The notes under the pieces were generated by a model, which saw only the letters and a list, made by a program, of their open reading frames with translations, had not been told where the DNA came from and did not search any database. A stretch of DNA of 64,000 nt from Arachidicoccus soli (GTDB taxonomy: Bacteria; Bacteroidota; Bacteroidia; Chitinophagales; Chitinophagaceae). The position numbers were made by a program, and so were the translations under genes. How positions within the stretch are numbered: position 1 is the stretch's first letter; each line of letters opens with the position of its first letter. This document shows positions 15,578 to 25,225 of the stretch, piece after piece. Location of the stretch: contig NZ_CP032489.1 in assembly GCF_003600625.1 (NCBI RefSeq), positions 1,240,001-1,304,000 on the forward strand, read 5' to 3'.

Positions 15578-16657
15578 ATGCAATTATTAGACACAAGAAG
15601 AAGCAAATTATCCAAACAATATCTCATAAGCATTGGTTTTGTTTTGCTTGTGGCATCAGTTTGTTTTTTTTGCAGAACCTTTATTGGCTACAAAGTAGTA
15701 GCGCTTGTAATGTTAATGGTCGTTTCTATTTTAGCCATGTTATTTGACATACTACCCGTTTTAATATCTGCAGTTTTAAGCGCCGTTATTTGGAATTATT
15801 TTTTTATCCCTTCCACCTTTACCTTTCATATTGACAGTGCCGAAGATTTACTAATGTTTTTTTTATATTTTATTATTGCATTAGTGAATGCGGTTCTTAC
15901 ATTTAAGATTCGTAATGCAGAAAATAAAGCAAGAGACAAGGAAGAAAAGGGCAATACGATCAAGCTTTATAATACTTTATTGAATTCATTGTCGCATGAA
16001 TTAAGAACTCCGATTTCAACAATTATGGGCGCTGTGGGGACGCTTCAAGAAAGCAAAAACGAATTATCCGCAAAAAACAGAAACGAGCTATTGAATCAAA
16101 TAGATACCGCTTCAGTTCGTCTTAATAGAGAAGTAGAAAATTTACTAAACATGAGCCGGCTGGAAACAGGTACATTAAAGCCGAATCGGGATTGGTGCGA
16201 CACCAATGAACTTATTAATTCAGTTATTCAAAAAACTCAGAAGGATAATTATCATGAGATTAGATTTGTTGAAAATGAGCAACTACCGCTTCTCAAATTT
16301 GACCGAGGGTTGATAGAGCAAGTGTTACAAAATCTTATTCAAAACGCCATTCAATATACGCCTCAAAATAGTATTATTACAATTAATGCCTTGCATCAAT
16401 TAGAATCCTGCATTATAATTATAAATGATAATGGAGAAGGTATCCCTGAAGAAGAAATGCCCTTTATTTTTGATAAGTTTTATCGATTGTTACATTCAAA
16501 GAAAGCAGGGAGCGGTTTGGGTTTATCGATTGTAAAGGGCTTTATAGATGCGCATAATGGAAATGTAAAAGTGGAAAACAATGAATTCGGAGGCGCCAGA
16601 TTTGTAATTGAATTTCCGGCGGAAGCTTCTTACATAAATAATTTGAAAAATGAATAA
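15578..16657 (+). CDS. KdpD-like sensor histidine kinase, lacking the N-terminal Kdp domain
   Basis: The 359-residue protein begins with four predicted membrane segments (about residues 18-110) of the DUF4118/KdpD type. A HisKA domain with His140 in SHELRTPIS and a HATPase domain follow, with NLIQNAIQYTP, DNGEGIP, FDKFYR and GSGLGLSI. Full KdpD proteins carry a 360-residue cytoplasmic KdpD/Usp module before the membrane part; here it is absent. It overlaps the response regulator gene by 8 bp, so the two are translated together, and kup follows. It probably senses K+ limitation or osmotic stress, but the ligand is inferred from context. Confidence 0.88.
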   Translation: MQLLDTRRSKLSKQYLISIGFVLLVASVCFFCRTFIGYKVVALVMLMVVSILAMLFDILPVLISAVLSAVIWNYFFIPSTFTFHIDSAEDLLMFFLYFIIALVNAVLTFKIRNAENKARDKEEKGNTIKLYNTLLNSLSHELRTPISTIMGAVGTLQESKNELSAKNRNELLNQIDTASVRLNREVENLLNMSRLETGTLKPNRDWCDTNELINSVIQKTQKDNYHEIRFVENEQLPLLKFDRGLIEQVLQNLIQNAIQYTPQNSIITINALHQLESCIIIINDNGEGIPEEEMPFIFDKFYRLLHSKKAGSGLGLSIVKGFIDAHNGNVKVENNEFGGARFVIEFPAEASYINNLKNE

Positions 16658-17327
16658 GCCTGAAATATTAATTATTGATGATGAACCGCAAATACGTAAG
16701 CTACTTGAAATTACTTTGGAGAGTAATGACTATAAAGTGAGACAGGCGGAAACAGCGAAGGAAGGAATAATAATGGCTGCGAATTACTCGCCTGATTTAA
16801 TTTTGTTGGACATCGAATTGCCGGATAAAAATGGTCAGGATGTCTTAAAAGAATTACGAGCTTGGTATAACAAGGCCATTATTATTTTATCTGTCATCAA
16901 TAATGAAACAGATATTGTACAAGCTTTAGATAACGGAGCGTCTGATTACCTTGCAAAACCTTTTCGAACAGCAGAGCTTTTAGCACGTATTCGTTCAGCT
17001 ATAAGTAGAAATCAACCAGCAAATGATTCCCATATTTTTACTTGTATAGATTTAGAAGTGAATCTTTCTACCAGAATTGTAAAGAAAAGTGGGGAATTAA
17101 TTAAACTAACTTCAACTGAATTTAATCTATTGGCTTTATTTATTAAAAATGAAGAAAGAGTGTTGACACATAAATTTATTTTAAGAGAAATCTGGGGAAT
17201 AGGTGCGCAAACAGAAACTCAATATTTACGCGTATTTATTGGTACGCTTCGAAAAAAAATTGAACAGAACCCCAACCACCCTCAGCATATCATTACCGAG
17301 AGCGGCGTAGGATATCGATTTAATTAA
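16650..17327 (+). CDS. KdpE-like OmpR-family response regulator
   Basis: The 225-residue regulator has a receiver domain with the acidic pair in IIDDEPQIRK, phospho-acceptor Asp54 in LLDIELPD and the lysine of YLAKPF. A winged-helix DNA-binding domain follows, with LTSTEFNLLALF and GVGYRF at the end. It resembles KdpE. It overlaps the upstream kinase gene by 8 bp and kup starts 97 bp later, so regulating kup is the simplest proposal. No direct-repeat operator stands out in the 97-bp gap. Confidence 0.9.
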   Translation: MNKPEILIIDDEPQIRKLLEITLESNDYKVRQAETAKEGIIMAANYSPDLILLDIELPDKNGQDVLKELRAWYNKAIIILSVINNETDIVQALDNGASDYLAKPFRTAELLARIRSAISRNQPANDSHIFTCIDLEVNLSTRIVKKSGELIKLTSTEFNLLALFIKNEERVLTHKFILREIWGIGAQTETQYLRVFIGTLRKKIEQNPNHPQHIITESGVGYRFN

Positions 17328-17424
17328 TCTTTATATTTTCTTTATACTATAGGCCTATTCTTTATAATTAATTTATAAGGTAGCCATCAACTTTGCACCT
17401 ATTTTATTAGATTAATTTTAAGGG

Positions 17425-19398
17425 ATGCAAAATTGCAAAAATGGCTTTTCAACTAAAATTACCGCTGCGTCATTATTAGTTGCTTTGGGTATTATCTATG
17501 GTGATATTGGTACAAGCCCTTTATATGTTTTACGAGCCATTATTGGGGACAAACCCATAACGGAAGAATTGGTTTTTGGAGGAATATCTTGTATATTTTG
17601 GACGTTGACTATTCAAACTACTGTTAAGTATATTTGGCTGACTTTACAGGCCGATAATCAAGGAGAAGGTGGTGTGTTTTCTCTTTTTTCTCTAGTTAAA
17701 AGATATCGGAAGTATTTATTTTTTATTGCCATTTTGGGCGCGACCACTTTATTAGCCGACGGCATTATTACCCCTCCCATTTCCGTTGCTTCAGCAATAG
17801 AAGGCCTAACAATCGTAAAGGGATTACAACAATTACCAACCGTTCCCATTGTTATAATTATTATATCAGCCTTATTCTTCTTTCAACGATTTGGAACACA
17901 TCAAATAGGGCGGGCATTTGGCCCCATTATGGCAATATGGTTTGGTATGTTATTTATTTTAGGAATAACCCAACTCACACATTATCCAGGAGTGATAAAA
18001 GCTTTAAACCCTTATTATGGCTATAAATTATTGACAAATTACCCGGAAGGCTTTTGGCTTTTAGGGGCTGTTTTTTTATGTACAACCGGAGCAGAAGCGC
18101 TCTATTCTGATCTTGGACATTGCGGGAAAAAAAATATCCGTATTACTTGGGTTTACGTAAAAATATCTCTTGTTTTAAATTATATGGGGCAAGCGGCTTG
18201 GGCCTTACATTCCGGCGGAAATTTTTTACTAGGAAGAAATCCATTCTTCCAAATAATGCCACATTGGTTTTTAATACCAGGGATCATAATTGCTACACTT
18301 GCCACTATTATCGCATCACAAGCCTTAATTAGTGGGAGTTATACATTAATAAATGAGGCGGTAAACCTAAACTTTTGGCCAAGAATTGCTGTAAGACAAC
18401 CTTCAGAAATAAAAGGTCAAATATATATTCCTAGTGTAAACAGCATTCTATGGTTTGGTTGTGTGCTGATGGTTCTTTATTTCCAAACGTCGGAACATAT
18501 GGAAGCTGCTTATGGTTTTTCTATCACAATTGCTATGATGATGACGACGATATTGTTATGCTATTTTTTGTATTACCGATTAAAATGGAATAAGATATAT
18601 GTTTATATGGTCTTATTTATATTTGGCATTGTCGAAACATCATTCTTTATGGCCAATGTAGCCAAAATAAAAGAAAGGTGGAAGTTTTTGTTCTTTGAAT
18701 TAAGTATATTCTTAGTCATGTATATTTGGTATAAAGCGAGAAAGATTAATAATAGATTTATAAGCTTTGTCGAACTAGGGAAGTATAAGCAACAAATTAT
18801 AGAACTAAGTCAAGATGATGCAATCCCGAAGTTTGCTACACATTTGATCTATTTGTGTAAGGCAGATAAAAGGCATCAAATTGAAGAGAAAATCATGAAT
18901 TCAATTCTGGCAAAGAAGCCTAAAAGAGCAGACGTCTATTGGTTTTTGCATATTCATCGTACAGAAGAACCTTATACGTTATCATATAATGTTTCCGAAT
19001 TGATAGAAGATAAAGTCATTAAAATAAATATCAATGTCGGTTTTCGGGTTCAGCCTCGAACGGAATTATTTTTTAAAAGAATAGTGCAAGAATTGATTGC
19101 CAACAAGGAACTCAATTTACATATTCGCCCTGATGGCTCAACAAAATATAATAAAGAACCCGATTTAAAATTCGTCATAATCGAAAAATTCTTATCGGTA
19201 GAAAATGAGTTTACTTTGAAAGACGGCCTACTTCTCAAATCATATTTCTTCTTAAAGCGCTTTGGACTAAGTGATGAAAAAGCTTTCGGATTAGACAAGT
19301 GTGATGTAAAAACCGAACATATTCCGCTAGTATATCAGCCGGTGAGTAATATCGAATTATTTAGGGATGAAAGATCGACTGCCAAGAACATTGTATAG
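17425..19398 (+). CDS. kup: Kup-type potassium uptake transporter
   Basis: This 657-residue inner-membrane protein imports K+, probably with protons. It opens with the hallmark block ALGIIYGDIGTSPLYVLRAI, followed by NQGEGGVFSLFSLVKR and about twelve membrane segments up to residue 435. The C-terminal 200 residues are cytoplasmic (SQDDAIPKFATHLIYLCKAD, then a region ending in QPVSNIELFRD). Length is as in E. coli Kup (622) with a modest extension. It lies downstream of a KdpD/KdpE-like pair on the same strand, a likely three-gene potassium unit. Confidence 0.95.
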   Translation: MQNCKNGFSTKITAASLLVALGIIYGDIGTSPLYVLRAIIGDKPITEELVFGGISCIFWTLTIQTTVKYIWLTLQADNQGEGGVFSLFSLVKRYRKYLFFIAILGATTLLADGIITPPISVASAIEGLTIVKGLQQLPTVPIVIIIISALFFFQRFGTHQIGRAFGPIMAIWFGMLFILGITQLTHYPGVIKALNPYYGYKLLTNYPEGFWLLGAVFLCTTGAEALYSDLGHCGKKNIRITWVYVKISLVLNYMGQAAWALHSGGNFLLGRNPFFQIMPHWFLIPGIIIATLATIIASQALISGSYTLINEAVNLNFWPRIAVRQPSEIKGQIYIPSVNSILWFGCVLMVLYFQTSEHMEAAYGFSITIAMMMTTILLCYFLYYRLKWNKIYVYMVLFIFGIVETSFFMANVAKIKERWKFLFFELSIFLVMYIWYKARKINNRFISFVELGKYKQQIIELSQDDAIPKFATHLIYLCKADKRHQIEEKIMNSILAKKPKRADVYWFLHIHRTEEPYTLSYNVSELIEDKVIKININVGFRVQPRTELFFKRIVQELIANKELNLHIRPDGSTKYNKEPDLKFVIIEKFLSVENEFTLKDGLLLKSYFFLKRFGLSDEKAFGLDKCDVKTEHIPLVYQPVSNIELFRDERSTAKNIV

Positions 19399-19426
19399 AC
19401 GCAAAAATATCGTTCTCAGAATAAAA

Positions 19427-20728
19427 TCAATCTGCCACCTCTTGTATTTGTTTACGCCTATCAGAAGCAGTTCTATGATCGTAGTTCATTTTAAAGGAAG
19501 AGAGATCAGGTAAATATTTTCTTTTCCTGGTTAGCTCATATTGAGAAATCGCTTTTTGGAGCGCCAACATAAAAGGATAGCCAACAGCTTCATATTCATA
19601 ATGATTATCATTTAAGATTTGATTTTCATTTACATAAATTGTGCAGCTCAACATAAATTCTGTATTGTTTTTAAAATCGACAATATAGGCTACATCCGTT
19701 AGAAAGCCATAAGCCCATCCCGGTTTATTAAACTCTCTGATATTTCCTGGAAGCTGATGCCCCCCTGCTTTGAAATACATTTTTACAAAACTGTTGTAAT
19801 AAATAGAAGAATCGTAAAAAGGATAATTTGTTTCCGATGGATATTGCGACATCCATTTATACAGAAACTTTAAATCATCTTTTTTTAGATCAAACCTTTG
19901 TTTTTTAGGGACAGAAGTAGGGAATAAAACACTTTGCTCAATTTGTTGTAAGTCTTCTAAAGAAATATTGTTGGCTCTTGTAAAATCTATTGGCTCATTG
20001 ATAAGACTGTCTCTATTATTCCAGTGACCTTTTCCCATTTTTATAATATGGCTAAAGTCAAAAGAATCTTTATTGAAAGCCGCGTCCTGATGATAAAGAA
20101 TTTTGCCATTTGGCCCTAAGAAATCAATTGGATTGGTATGCCTGTTTTCATCTGCTGTCATAGGCATAAACCTTAGTGTAATCCGCACATCATTATATCC
20201 CATTTTATGCATGCTACGGTTGATATATTGCTGGCCTAAAAATTCATAAAGCCTTGTATATGCATCGTTATCGCTTACCAAAAAAACTTTTCGTATATAT
20301 TGTGCGATAGAAGGAAGTCCATCTTCTGAAGTAGTATCTTTATCCACCTTCGTTTGTGCCGTATATGCGCTATCGGTCAACATGGTTGTATATTTGTTAA
20401 CACCTTCTTTTTTTATTTGATGAAGCTTTTGTAAAGCCAAAAAAGCCAAAGGCATTTTTACAGTAGACGCCGGATTGAAATATAAATTTGGATTTACATG
20501 AAAATAATAATTCTTAAAAGAAGGTTTATTGTGTTTGTCTCGATTAATTTGTGTATAAATAATTTGAACACGATACTTCTCAGGTTGATGATAAACCATT
20601 TGAAAAGTACTATCAGGAATTTTATTTAAAATATTTTCAAAAAATGCATCAGATTTATTCTGAGCATTCACTGAATTTAGAAAAAGTAGAAAAAAGAATT
20701 CCAAAAATAAAGGTAGCCTGGGTTTCAT
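19427..20728 (-). CDS. Secreted serine hydrolase, class A beta-lactamase-like fold
   Basis: The 433-residue protein has a signal peptide (cleavage near VNAQ, residue 23). The catalytic block FNPASTVKM places the nucleophile Ser88 and the general base Lys91 (SxxK). LVSDNDAYTRLYE supplies the SDN motif and MYFKAGGHQL the third KTG-like motif (here KAG). This arrangement belongs to the beta-lactamase2/serine hydrolase family. It is longer than true class A beta-lactamases (about 290), and resistance is not implied; a cell-wall or peptide hydrolase role is equally possible. It converges with kup. Confidence 0.8.
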   Translation of the reverse strand: MKPRLPLFLEFFFLLFLNSVNAQNKSDAFFENILNKIPDSTFQMVYHQPEKYRVQIIYTQINRDKHNKPSFKNYYFHVNPNLYFNPASTVKMPLAFLALQKLHQIKKEGVNKYTTMLTDSAYTAQTKVDKDTTSEDGLPSIAQYIRKVFLVSDNDAYTRLYEFLGQQYINRSMHKMGYNDVRITLRFMPMTADENRHTNPIDFLGPNGKILYHQDAAFNKDSFDFSHIIKMGKGHWNNRDSLINEPIDFTRANNISLEDLQQIEQSVLFPTSVPKKQRFDLKKDDLKFLYKWMSQYPSETNYPFYDSSIYYNSFVKMYFKAGGHQLPGNIREFNKPGWAYGFLTDVAYIVDFKNNTEFMLSCTIYVNENQILNDNHYEYEAVGYPFMLALQKAISQYELTRKRKYLPDLSSFKMNYDHRTASDRRKQIQEVAD

Positions 20729-20782
20729 AATTGAGCCTTTTTGAAGATTTTTTAATTCCGTTTAATTTCCTCAACTTTTAAA

Positions 20783-22153
20783 TCAGCCCCTCTCCTTCCA
20801 CATTTCATTAAAAGTTTTCTTACTAAAATCTAAGTCGCCGCAGTATGCTGTCCAGTCTTTGAATAAGCGCTTCATCACTTTGTTTTTTAACGTTCCATTC
20901 CCCAGATTCATCATCTTTCGATGAAGGCTAACTGTTTTCCAAACTTCCCAAGCAATTTTTTCCGCAAAAGAAGTATCTCCTTCTTCTACAGATTCATGAC
21001 GATTTTCAAGCAGTAGTTCGTGGATATTTATTCGCACAGGACAAACTTCTGTACAATTACCACAAAGAGAAGATGCATAACTCAAATGTTTGTATTCCTC
21101 GATGCCACGCAGATGTGGTGTAATTACGGAGCCAATAGGACCACTATAAGTTGTTTCGTAAGAATGACCGCCAATATTTTTATATACAGGGCAGGCATTT
21201 AAACAAGCTCCACAACGAATACAGTATAAGGCTTCACGTACTTTGAGGTTTTTCAACATATTGGTTCGGCCATTATCTAGCAGGATTATATACATCTCTT
21301 CAGGTCCATCAGATTCTCCTTTTTGTTTTGGTCCAGTAATAATAGTATTATAAGAAGTTACAATTTGCCCAGTACCAAAAGTGGACAATAATGGCCAGAA
21401 TAAAGACAGGTCTTGTAAGGTCGGAATGACCTTTTCAATGCCGACAATTACAATATGAGTTTTAGGAAAAGCAGTTATAAGTCGCGCATTACCCTCATTT
21501 TCAGAAATGGCAATGCCACCAATATCGGAAATAATAAAGTTGGCACCTGTAATACCAATTTCAGCTTCTGTAAATTTTCCTCTTAATTTTTTTCTTGCAA
21601 ATGCTTTAAGTCCTTCTGGTTTTAAATGTGGCGCTGCGTCCAGTTTTGGCGTAAACAAATCTGCAATTTGTTCTTTGCTTTTATGCATTGCTGGTGTAAC
21701 AATATGGTAGGGAGCTTCTTCATCTAGTTGTTGTATATATTCTCCCAAATCTGTTTCAATACTTTCAATTCCATTATCTTCTAAAAATTTATTCAGATGA
21801 ATTTCTTCGGTTACCATGCTTTTACTTTTTACCAAAGTTTTGCATTCTTTTGCTTTGCAAATTTCATCTATTGATTGTAGGGCTTCGACAGCATTCTCGG
21901 CCCAAATAACCTTGGCGCCGCGTGCAGTGATTTGTTTTTCAAAATTCAATAAGTTTTTATCTAGATTTTCTATTGCGAGCCATTTCGCTTTTTTCGCCAG
22001 CTCTCTTGCCATCAATAATTCAGAGAATTGCAGTTTGCCTTTTGGTACAGCAGAATTATATTTTGAAATAGTAGAATTAATAGTTCGGCGATGTTCTAAA
22101 TCACCTGCTTTTACTATCGTTTTTGCTATAAAAGATGCTGCATTTTCATTCAT
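20783..22153 (-). CDS. lutB: LutB-type iron-sulfur protein (L-lactate utilisation)
   Basis: The 456-residue protein combines an N-terminal LUD domain (about 60-290; GITGANFIISDIGGIAISEN) with two 4Fe-4S clusters: CIRCGACLNACPVY and CGNCTEVCPV. A DUF3390-like tail follows. This is the arrangement of LutB (YkgF), part of the LutABC complex that oxidises L-lactate to pyruvate. lutA and lutC are not next to it, so the complex would have to be completed elsewhere. A -7 box TAAATTTG lies 27 bp upstream of the ATG. Confidence 0.9.
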   Translation of the reverse strand: MNENAASFIAKTIVKAGDLEHRRTINSTISKYNSAVPKGKLQFSELLMARELAKKAKWLAIENLDKNLLNFEKQITARGAKVIWAENAVEALQSIDEICKAKECKTLVKSKSMVTEEIHLNKFLEDNGIESIETDLGEYIQQLDEEAPYHIVTPAMHKSKEQIADLFTPKLDAAPHLKPEGLKAFARKKLRGKFTEAEIGITGANFIISDIGGIAISENEGNARLITAFPKTHIVIVGIEKVIPTLQDLSLFWPLLSTFGTGQIVTSYNTIITGPKQKGESDGPEEMYIILLDNGRTNMLKNLKVREALYCIRCGACLNACPVYKNIGGHSYETTYSGPIGSVITPHLRGIEEYKHLSYASSLCGNCTEVCPVRINIHELLLENRHESVEEGDTSFAEKIAWEVWKTVSLHRKMMNLGNGTLKNKVMKRLFKDWTAYCGDLDFSKKTFNEMWKERG

Positions 22154-22180
22154 TTCAATAAAGGTTCACAATTGTAAAAC

Positions 22181-22188
22181 CAAATTTA
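22181..22188 (-). promoter_or_regulatory. Candidate -7 box upstream of lutB
   Basis: The minus strand reads TAAATTTG, a full TAnnTTTG match 27 bp before the start. No TTTG at the usual -33 spacing. Confidence 0.35.
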
Positions 22189-22269
22189 CCAAATTATTAT
22201 AGAAGGTTGAAGGAAATAATGCACAATACGAAATAAATCATTCTTTAGTTGACTAACCATAAGAAATTA

Positions 22270-22307
22270 AAAAAGGATGGATACCAGAGGAGGTAACCAT
22301 CCTTTTT
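22270..22307 (-). terminator. Terminator downstream of the fucosidase gene
   Basis: AAAAAGGATGG (22270-22280) pairs with CCATCCTTTTT (22297-22307), and an inner TACC/GGTA pair extends the stem. On the minus strand the hairpin ends in a T run. It lies 37 bp past the fucosidase stop. Confidence 0.85.
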
Positions 22308-22343
22308 ATTCTAAAACTTAACTCGACTTTACGGGATGATTTA

Positions 22344-23735
22344 TTAATCAACCTTAAATACATATACATTAATGTGGCCGGCTTTTTTCTTGGGCATTTT
22401 AATTTGTAAAAAACCAGCTTCTTGCTTCCATTTTAAACAATGACCTCCAAGTAGTTTTACTTTTTTTATTTTTCTAAAATTAGAACTGCCTAATGCTTTT
22501 ACTTGCAACACAGGTGTATGAATACTGTTGGCAAAAACATATACATTGTCACCTTTGGCAGTGAATCTTATTTCGGGAAAAATACCTTTAGGAGTAGCGT
22601 CATTCAATGCATCCACCATTGTATTATCTACCTTGGTAACATTCTTATCAGATGCAGCATCTCCCAATGATTCGGCAGCTATTTTCCAAGGCTTTGTATC
22701 ATAAATAGCCTGACCATTTACATGCATCCATTTACCAATTGCAGCAAGGCGTTGAATTGCGGGCTGAGGAAAAGCGCCATTGCCCATTGGACCAACATTT
22801 AAAAGATAATTACCACCACTGCTTACAGTTTCAATTAACTGACGAATCAGTAATTCCGGACTTTTCCACGCGGTATCATGTTTGTTATAACCCCATCCGC
22901 CGTTCATAGTCACACAAGATTCCCAAGGATTTAAATCTATTGTAGTTGCGATCTTTTGCTCTAAAACTTTGTAATCGCCCAAACCATTACCAATACGGCT
23001 GTTGACAATACAATTGGGTTGTAATTTATGAATCATCGCCAACAGCTCTTTGCTTTCTTCTGGTTTTATTAATTCGGGCGTATCAAACCATAGAATGCCA
23101 ATTGGGCCATATTGTGTAAGTAATTCTCTTACTTGAGGCATTACTTTTCTTTCAAAATATTTTGTGATATCTTTTTTATCCTCGTTCGGATAATCCCAAG
23201 TATTGCTGCGACCGCCTTTTGTTGGCCAATCGGTAGGTACATCCGGATCTTGCCAATCGCGCCCAAGTGAATAATAAAAACATAATTTAATACCATATTT
23301 TTTGCACGCAGCAGCTAATAATTTCATAGGATCTTTACCCCACGGAGACATTTTTACCACGTTATAATTGCTAGAAGGAGAATTAAACATGGCAAAACCA
23401 TCATGATGTTTTGTCGTGATAACAATGTATTTCATTCCCGCATTCTTAGCCATCTTTACCCACTCATCTGCATTAAACTTTACGGGGTCAAATCTTTCTG
23501 CAATTTTACCATATACCTTCAAAGGTATTTTTTGGTATAGCATAAGATATTCATTCCCTTTTGCTCGATGACCGTTCCAATCTCCGGCCGGAACGGAATA
23601 TAGGCCCCAATGTAAAAACAAACCAAAGCGGGCGTCTTGCCACCATTGCAACTTGGAAGCTTCTTGCTTAGTTTGTGCTACAACTAATAGGGGCAACATG
23701 AAAGCCATTAAAATAATAAGGGATTTTCTCTTCAT
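22344..23735 (-). CDS. Secreted alpha-L-fucosidase (GH29)
   Basis: Starting at the ATG at 23735 the product is 463 residues with signal peptide MKRKSLIILMAFMLPLLVVAQ; an ATG 57 bp upstream would only add a tail that spoils this signal, so the inner start is preferred. The catalytic domain has the GH29 blocks WWQDARFGLFLHWGLYSVPAG, KHHDGFAMF and the nucleophile in GILWFDTPE. The C-terminal beta-sandwich (VDALNDATPKGIFPEIRFTA) is normal. It removes L-fucose from glycans in the periplasm or at the surface. A strong hairpin terminator follows. No SusC/D pair is adjacent. Confidence 0.93.
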   Translation of the reverse strand: MKRKSLIILMAFMLPLLVVAQTKQEASKLQWWQDARFGLFLHWGLYSVPAGDWNGHRAKGNEYLMLYQKIPLKVYGKIAERFDPVKFNADEWVKMAKNAGMKYIVITTKHHDGFAMFNSPSSNYNVVKMSPWGKDPMKLLAAACKKYGIKLCFYYSLGRDWQDPDVPTDWPTKGGRSNTWDYPNEDKKDITKYFERKVMPQVRELLTQYGPIGILWFDTPELIKPEESKELLAMIHKLQPNCIVNSRIGNGLGDYKVLEQKIATTIDLNPWESCVTMNGGWGYNKHDTAWKSPELLIRQLIETVSSGGNYLLNVGPMGNGAFPQPAIQRLAAIGKWMHVNGQAIYDTKPWKIAAESLGDAASDKNVTKVDNTMVDALNDATPKGIFPEIRFTAKGDNVYVFANSIHTPVLQVKALGSSNFRKIKKVKLLGGHCLKWKQEAGFLQIKMPKKKAGHINVYVFKVD

Positions 23736-24021
23736 GGATTTTAAGTTTATGAAAACGTTATCAATAGTTAGCGTACAGGGTAAAAATAGCAAAATAATTT
23801 TATCTTTTTTAGAATCCCCAACATCTTTAAGATATAGGTTAAGATATTATAAATAATAGAGATTATTTTAACAATAGCAATTCTAATAGAAAAATATTTG
23901 CTTTCTAGTAAAGATGCTTTTAATGATTGAAAATGTAAAAAAGCCTTCCTTCGTTTATGATTTTTTCAATTTTATTAAACAAAAGTTTTTTATCTTGTAA
24001 ATGAAATTTAAATATAAATAC

Positions 24022-24921
24022 ATGGACTATATAGATTATTACAAAATTTTGGAAATTGACAAAAATGCTTCGGAGGCCGATATAAAAAGAGCCTATCGAA
24101 AATTAGCAAGAAAATATCATCCGGACTTGAATCCAAAAGATGAAGCAGCTAATAAAAAGTTTCAGCAAATCAATGAGGCCAACGAAGTATTAAGTGATGC
24201 AGAAAAAAGAAAAAAATACGATAAGTATGGTAAAGACTGGGCACATGCAGAGGCCTATGAAAAGTCAGGTGGTCAAAGACAACAGTCTTATTCAAACCAA
24301 GATGGAGGTGGACAAGATTTTGGCGGCGATTATGATTTTTCTGATTTCTTTTCTTCTATGTTTGGTGGTACTGAAACGCAAGGAAAGCGCAGACGCACAC
24401 AGTTTCGTGGGCAGGATATTCAAGCTGAATTCCAATTAAACTTAAAAGACGCATATACTACACACAAACAAGTTTTTACAGTAAATGGAAAAAGCATTCG
24501 CATAACTATCCCAGCGGGTGTAGAGAATGGACAAACGATTAAACTTTCGGGGCATGGCAGTGAAGGAATGAATGGCGGACCAAATGGAGATTTATATATC
24601 ACATTCAAGATTCACAATAACACACATTTTAAAAGAATGGGAAATGATTTGTATAGCGACGTAGCAGTTCCTTTTTACACGGCTGTGCTTGGTGGAGACT
24701 TAGTTGTTGAAACTTTTGAAGGGAAGGTTAAATTAAAAGTAGCACCTGAAACACAAAATGGGATTAAAGTAAAATTAAAAGGAAAAGGATTTCCGATATA
24801 CAAGAAGGAAGGCAACTTTGGAGATTTGTATATTAGTTATCAAATAAAGATGCCGACTAATCTAACCGAACAAGAGAAAGAATTATTTAGTCAACTTGCA
24901 AAAATGAATAACCATGAATAA
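24022..24921 (+). CDS. cbpA: DnaJ-family co-chaperone CbpA
   Basis: From the ATG at 24022 the product is 299 residues, beginning [20 protein letters not shown]; an in-frame ATG at 24001 adds only seven residues unlike any J-protein start. The J domain has the HPD motif in YHPDLNP. A Gly/Asp-rich linker follows ([13 protein letters not shown]), then two beta-barrel client-binding domains without the DnaJ zinc finger, and an [15 protein letters not shown]-terminus. This is the CbpA architecture, which works with DnaK. cbpM overlaps the 3' end by 8 bp. Confidence 0.92.
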   Translation: MDYIDYYKILEIDKNASEADIKRAYRKLARKYHPDLNPKDEAANKKFQQINEANEVLSDAEKRKKYDKYGKDWAHAEAYEKSGGQRQQSYSNQDGGGQDFGGDYDFSDFFSSMFGGTETQGKRRRTQFRGQDIQAEFQLNLKDAYTTHKQVFTVNGKSIRITIPAGVENGQTIKLSGHGSEGMNGGPNGDLYITFKIHNNTHFKRMGNDLYSDVAVPFYTAVLGGDLVVETFEGKVKLKVAPETQNGIKVKLKGKGFPIYKKEGNFGDLYISYQIKMPTNLTEQEKELFSQLAKMNNHE

Positions 24922-25201
24922 TCATTTAATACCCTTGCAACATATTTGTACGCATTATCAGGCAGAAGTTTCTTTTATACAATCTTTACATGAATATGGG
25001 CTGATAGAAATAATATCTGAAGAAGAAACCACCTTTATTTCTGAAGAACAGATAAAAGAAATTGAGCGAATGATTCATTTGCATTATGATCTCAATATCA
25101 ATATTGAAGGCATTGATGCGATTGTACATCTGTTGCAGAAAATGGAAAACTTAAACACTGAGATGGTTTTGCTAAAGAATAAATTGAGTTGCTACTTGTG
25201 A
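24914..25201 (+). CDS. cbpM: Chaperone modulator CbpM
   Basis: The 95-residue protein has the CbpM pattern: N-terminal [21 protein letters not shown], the helix [10 protein letters not shown] and the MerR-like segment [20 protein letters not shown], then [17 protein letters not shown]. CbpM binds the J domain of CbpA and inhibits it. The start overlaps cbpA by 8 bp, so translation is coupled. The IS481 element begins 25 bp after its stop, which suggests it has not damaged the gene. Confidence 0.88.
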   Translation: MNNHLIPLQHICTHYQAEVSFIQSLHEYGLIEIISEEETTFISEEQIKEIERMIHLHYDLNINIEGIDAIVHLLQKMENLNTEMVLLKNKLSCYL

Positions 25202-25225
25202 CAAAGTTTAAATGTAAAAGTTAAG

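Noticed and set aside
19427-20728. Calling the serine hydrolase a beta-lactamase resistance gene
   Set aside because: It has SxxK and SDN motifs but is much longer than class A enzymes and has KAG in place of KTG; resistance cannot be inferred.
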